In this document: one piece after another, positions 5,842 to 8,438 of the stretch
How the letters are laid out: each line of letters opens with the position of its first letter
Numbering within the stretch: the first letter of the stretch is position 1
From: Gemmatimonadales bacterium UBA7835
GTDB lineage: Bacteria > Gemmatimonadota > Gemmatimonadetes > Longimicrobiales > Gaopeijiaceae
Direction: 5' to 3'
DNA length: 8,438 nt
Assembly: GCA_002500925.1 (NCBI GenBank)
Contig: DLTN01000025.1
Location: forward strand, 1,663-10,100
Translations under genes and position numbers: made by a program
The notes under the pieces: generated by a model
Told to the model about the DNA's origin: nothing
The model's input: only the letters and a program-made list of their open reading frames with translations
Database searches by the model: none

Positions 5842-7071
5842 CTAAACGGTGTTATCGCCTGGCTCAGACAAGCTCCGATCGGTTTGCCAAGATGTCCAGC
5901 CCATCCCGAGAATCAGCCAGGTGATTGGCTCAGTATGGGACTGTTGGAAGATATTAAAAATAAAGGTTGCGACGACCAGAGCACGGGTTTGTGGGTTGCG
6001 TCGGTAGGCCCCAATGAACAGGACAACCATGAGTGCTGCGGCCAATAGACCAGATTCTGCAAACATTGTGACGAGGAGCGAGTGAAAATTACCGTACTGG
6101 TTCCCGGGAAAAATGGACTGGGTCTCCAAGAATGCATTCCCGTAGCCAATTCCTATCGCCAAATGTTTCAAGTTTTCTGTGGCGACCTCAAGTCCCAAAA
6201 GTATGAGCTGGGTGTGTTGGCTAGTTGAACCTTCCTCCAGCGTGAGACGAGTGCCGAGCATCCCCGCGATCCCATCAAGAAAGTCCGAACCTGAGGGTGA
6301 GAGTGCGTAGGGAAGTAGAAGAGCGGACACCGCAGCAAGTAGAAGAAGGACCCGCAAGCGCGTGATAAGAAAAGAGCGCCCTGAGAACACGTGCCAACCG
6401 ACACATACTAACCCGGCGAGTGCGGCTGACCGAGATAGTGTTAGAAGCACGGCTAGTGTACCCAGAGCAACCCATCGAACTTGTGAGCGGTCTTCAGGTC
6501 CGTGGGTCCAGATAATCCATGTGAATACAACGGTGCCAAAGCCCCCTAGGTTAGGATCTGAGCTAAGGCCTGTTAGACGAGGGATTACGCCAAAGTAAAG
6601 TCCCGGTCGCAGATCTAGGAATCCATTGCTCAGCCAAACCGGATCAACCAACCACGAGAACAGCTGGAGCCCATTGAACAGGAGCACTGAGATTAAGCCC
6701 CACTTGGCTCCTCGGTAGAGGATGGATCTCGACTCGGGAACCGAGAGAAGTGAGAATCCTACTGCCAACACTAGGTAAACTTGAACGACTAGGAGTGCTA
6801 CGCGGCGAGCCGATGTCGCAAGGTCATAGCTCGCAAAAGTGGACAGGACGAGGATTCCCATAAGAAGGGTGATCGCAAGAAGGAAGTCAGAAGCTCCCTC
6901 GGCCATAGGAATCGATTCACCCCTGGTCCAGGAGCGCCACAGGAAGACCATGACGATTAGCGGAGCGAGAGCTAGAAAGGGCGTCATGACTAGTGGGCCC
7001 AAAGATCCCAGTAGATCGATGCGGGTGGCTCCGATCAGAGCTAGCCAAAGGGGGAATACCTTAGGGCTCAT
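5842..7071 (-). CDS. O-antigen ligase/polymerase family membrane protein (Wzy/WaaL-like)
   Basis: This is a predicted polytopic inner-membrane protein of 409 residues, the usual size for the family, with roughly ten or more hydrophobic segments. It would polymerise lipid-linked repeat units at the periplasmic face, or ligate polymer to an acceptor; sequence alone does not separate the two. Family-type signatures are RLTGLSSDPNLGGF (165-178), the strand LTLSRSA (210-216) that starts the Wzy_C region, a large loop, and GIGYGN (307-312) followed by NFHSLLVTMFAESG (328-341), whose His and Glu match the conserved positions of this group. The ATG overlaps the stop of the Wzi-like gene (ATGA, 4 bp), so the two are very likely translationally coupled. 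The Wzz-like gene follows after 41 bp, and the pairing with a chain-length protein favours polymerase over ligase. Confidence 0.88.
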   Translation of the reverse strand: MSPKVFPLWLALIGATRIDLLGSLGPLVMTPFLALAPLIVMVFLWRSWTRGESIPMAEGASDFLLAITLLMGILVLSTFASYDLATSARRVALLVVQVYLVLAVGFSLLSVPESRSILYRGAKWGLISVLLFNGLQLFSWLVDPVWLSNGFLDLRPGLYFGVIPRLTGLSSDPNLGGFGTVVFTWIIWTHGPEDRSQVRWVALGTLAVLLTLSRSAALAGLVCVGWHVFSGRSFLITRLRVLLLLAAVSALLLPYALSPSGSDFLDGIAGMLGTRLTLEEGSTSQHTQLILLGLEVATENLKHLAIGIGYGNAFLETQSIFPGNQYGNFHSLLVTMFAESGLLAAALMVVLFIGAYRRNPQTRALVVATFIFNIFQQSHTEPITWLILGMGWTSWQTDRSLSEPGDNTV

Positions 7072-8438
7072 GCGCCGGTCGCTGAGAAACTTAAACGAAG
7101 TACCTGGTTCCTAAGATCGACACCTCGGTAGGCGTCGTTGGGTAGAGGCTTCGTTTGAAACAAGTAATTTAGGCGGATTGATTCTGCCCACGCGGCTTCG
7201 AACCTAAACGGACCGATCTTCCCTGCCCCTCGTACTCCTGCGAGCAGGGTCACATCGGCTCGGCGGTACTCTGGAAAATATGAGTAGAGCGCTTCGTTCT
7301 CTAGTCTCATCCGAGTTCCAAAGAGCCCCAGATTCCATCTGGGTGCTACCCAGTCAACAGCGAGCCATTGACTCGATCCGCTAGGACCAATCCCTGCCCC
7401 GATAACTCGTCCTTTGTGGGTGTAGCCTTGGATGACCCTGCGACTCGTATACCACTCACCGTGTTTCTTAAGCCTGAAGGACTGACTCGGTTCCAGACTT
7501 GTGATCTCAGCCTCGATCGCCAGTCGAGCCGAATTCGTCGTTGATTGATCGTGCCTCAGTCCGAGTGTGTAGCCTCGGCTGTGATGCGGCGCCTCAAGGA
7601 AGTCACGAAGAGAGCGAGGTTCCTCCGAGCGTCCCCATTCCATCCATGTTTCCAAGCCCGCGTCTGGAAAGCTCCAGTGCGCGAATATCGAAAAAATCCG
7701 GTCAGGACCTAGAGGACGTTGCTCGTCACTCGTTTCGGACGCTACAGGTCCTACTGACCTAACGAAATCGAAAGCTGCTGTCGGAAGATCCATGAACCCG
7801 AGTGCAGGTGCATAGACAACTCGTCCGATGCCCACGCTTAGATTGGGTTCGAAAGACGGATTGAGGGTAACGATCACTCCGCTTAATGATCGGTGATCAT
7901 TTTCGGGGTCGTTATCGAAGTAGGATGACTCTTCTAGCCGACCAAGGATCCATTGAGCGTGAACATCTCCGATCGGTGATTCAAACGGTTTGGTCGTTTG
8001 AGCAAACAGGCGCGGAAATCCCTGAGCGTTATTGCTTACTAGAAACGGGTTTCGAATAGACGGCCCCCAGCGAAAGCTTTCTGTGGCGACGCCGATACGG
8101 ACTGATGCGGACTCCCATGACAGGCTGCTCTGGCCGGGTCCGAGGGACATGCCGGAATCGTATCCTAGCCGCTGAGGCAGGTCTATCGAGTGAGGCGGAT
8201 AGTGGAATGGCGAGGCAAGCGGATGGCGCATCCGCTCTCCGATATCACCCGGCCGAGGAATATTTTCTGGGTATGAAAACGTCTGAAAGTCGAGGTTTTG
8301 AGTTCCCCATATTTCCGGGGCCAGAACCGCCGTCACTGAACCATAAGACAGTGTTACACCCACCTGACTTCGTCCGGATAAGCCACGACCAGCCCAGACA
8401 CTCCCTTCGTTGATAGATAAAGGCAAGTCCGAGTTAAA
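7068..8438 (-). CDS. Capsule assembly Wzi-family outer-membrane protein, partial (5' end outside window)
   Basis: The frame is open to the right edge of the window, so the N-terminus with its signal peptide is missing; 456 residues are visible. A TTG at 8426 is in frame but is unlikely to be the start, because it lies just before the conserved NEGSVWAGRGLSGRSQVGV region. Many alternating beta-strands with aromatic girdle residues (for example WTMEW-like and FAHWSFPDAGLETWMEW stretches) suggest a beta-barrel. The clearest signature is FRWGPSIRNPFLVSNNAQGF (residues 118-137 counted from the TTG), followed by PRLF, which I associate with the Wzi family (PF14052). In Escherichia coli, Wzi is an 18-stranded outer-membrane barrel that binds capsule at the cell surface. 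The protein ends with a strand-like tail (VLRLSFSATGA). It is the first visible gene of a compact run with the Wzy-like and Wzz-like genes; its stop overlaps the next start. Confidence 0.82.
   Translation of the reverse strand, partial: FNSDLPLSINEGSVWAGRGLSGRSQVGVTLSYGSVTAVLAPEIWGTQNLDFQTFSYPENIPRPGDIGERMRHPLASPFHYPPHSIDLPQRLGYDSGMSLGPGQSSLSWESASVRIGVATESFRWGPSIRNPFLVSNNAQGFPRLFAQTTKPFESPIGDVHAQWILGRLEESSYFDNDPENDHRSLSGVIVTLNPSFEPNLSVGIGRVVYAPALGFMDLPTAAFDFVRSVGPVASETSDEQRPLGPDRIFSIFAHWSFPDAGLETWMEWGRSEEPRSLRDFLEAPHHSRGYTLGLRHDQSTTNSARLAIEAEITSLEPSQSFRLKKHGEWYTSRRVIQGYTHKGRVIGAGIGPSGSSQWLAVDWVAPRWNLGLFGTRMRLENEALYSYFPEYRRADVTLLAGVRGAGKIGPFRFEAAWAESIRLNYLFQTKPLPNDAYRGVDLRNQVLRLSFSATGA

Noticed and set aside
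1..8438. Mobile element, CRISPR array, tRNA or rRNA
   Set aside because: No transposase or integrase, spaced direct repeats, terminal inverted repeats or conserved RNA sequence was recognised on either strand.

Overview
The window is a piece of an extracellular or capsular polysaccharide locus from a Gram-negative (diderm) bacterium. The evidence is a set of outer-membrane and periplasmic parts: two Poly_export/SLBB proteins, a Wzi-type outer-membrane protein, a Wzz/GumC-type chain-length protein, an O-antigen ligase/polymerase-type membrane protein, a family 2 glycosyltransferase and a probable lipoprotein. Base composition looks moderately GC-rich by eye. The style of the proteins (a large multi-SLBB protein with a helical N-terminal region, a short Wza-like protein without a lipobox, and the Wzi variant) reminds me of Gemmatimonadota or related environmental phyla. 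That assignment is a weak inference and needs a database search.

Layout from left to right: (1) a minus-strand SLBB export protein whose 3' end lies outside the window (1 to about 1400); (2) a divergent intergenic region of about 105-147 bp with a TATAAT box and a perfect 6-bp inverted repeat; (3) a plus-strand GT2 glycosyltransferase (1548-2681); (4) a convergent minus-strand small Wza-like export protein (2697-3386); (5) a 120-bp divergent gap; (6) a plus-strand putative lipoprotein with two prealbumin-like beta-sandwich repeats (3507-4160); (7) a minus-strand run, read right to left, of Wzi-like protein (partial, 8438-7068), Wzy/WaaL-like protein (7071-5842) and Wzz-like protein (5800-4187). 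The last three are compact (4-bp overlap, then a 41-bp gap) and look like one operon.

How the parts may fit together: the glycosyltransferase would help build a lipid-linked repeat unit. The Wzy-like protein would polymerise it in the periplasm, or ligate it, and the Wzz-like protein would set chain length. One or both Poly_export proteins would carry the polymer through the periplasm and outer membrane, and the Wzi-like protein would act at the cell surface. No flippase (Wzx), tyrosine kinase or initiating phosphoglycosyl transferase is visible, so the locus probably continues beyond both ends.

No RNA genes, CRISPR arrays, insertion sequences, integrases or attachment sites were seen. No stretch over 300 bp lacks a gene. 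I did not find a clearly new biological system. The points most worth a second look are the opposite-strand lipoprotein, the two different export proteins, and the palindrome next to the promoter between the SLBB and glycosyltransferase genes.
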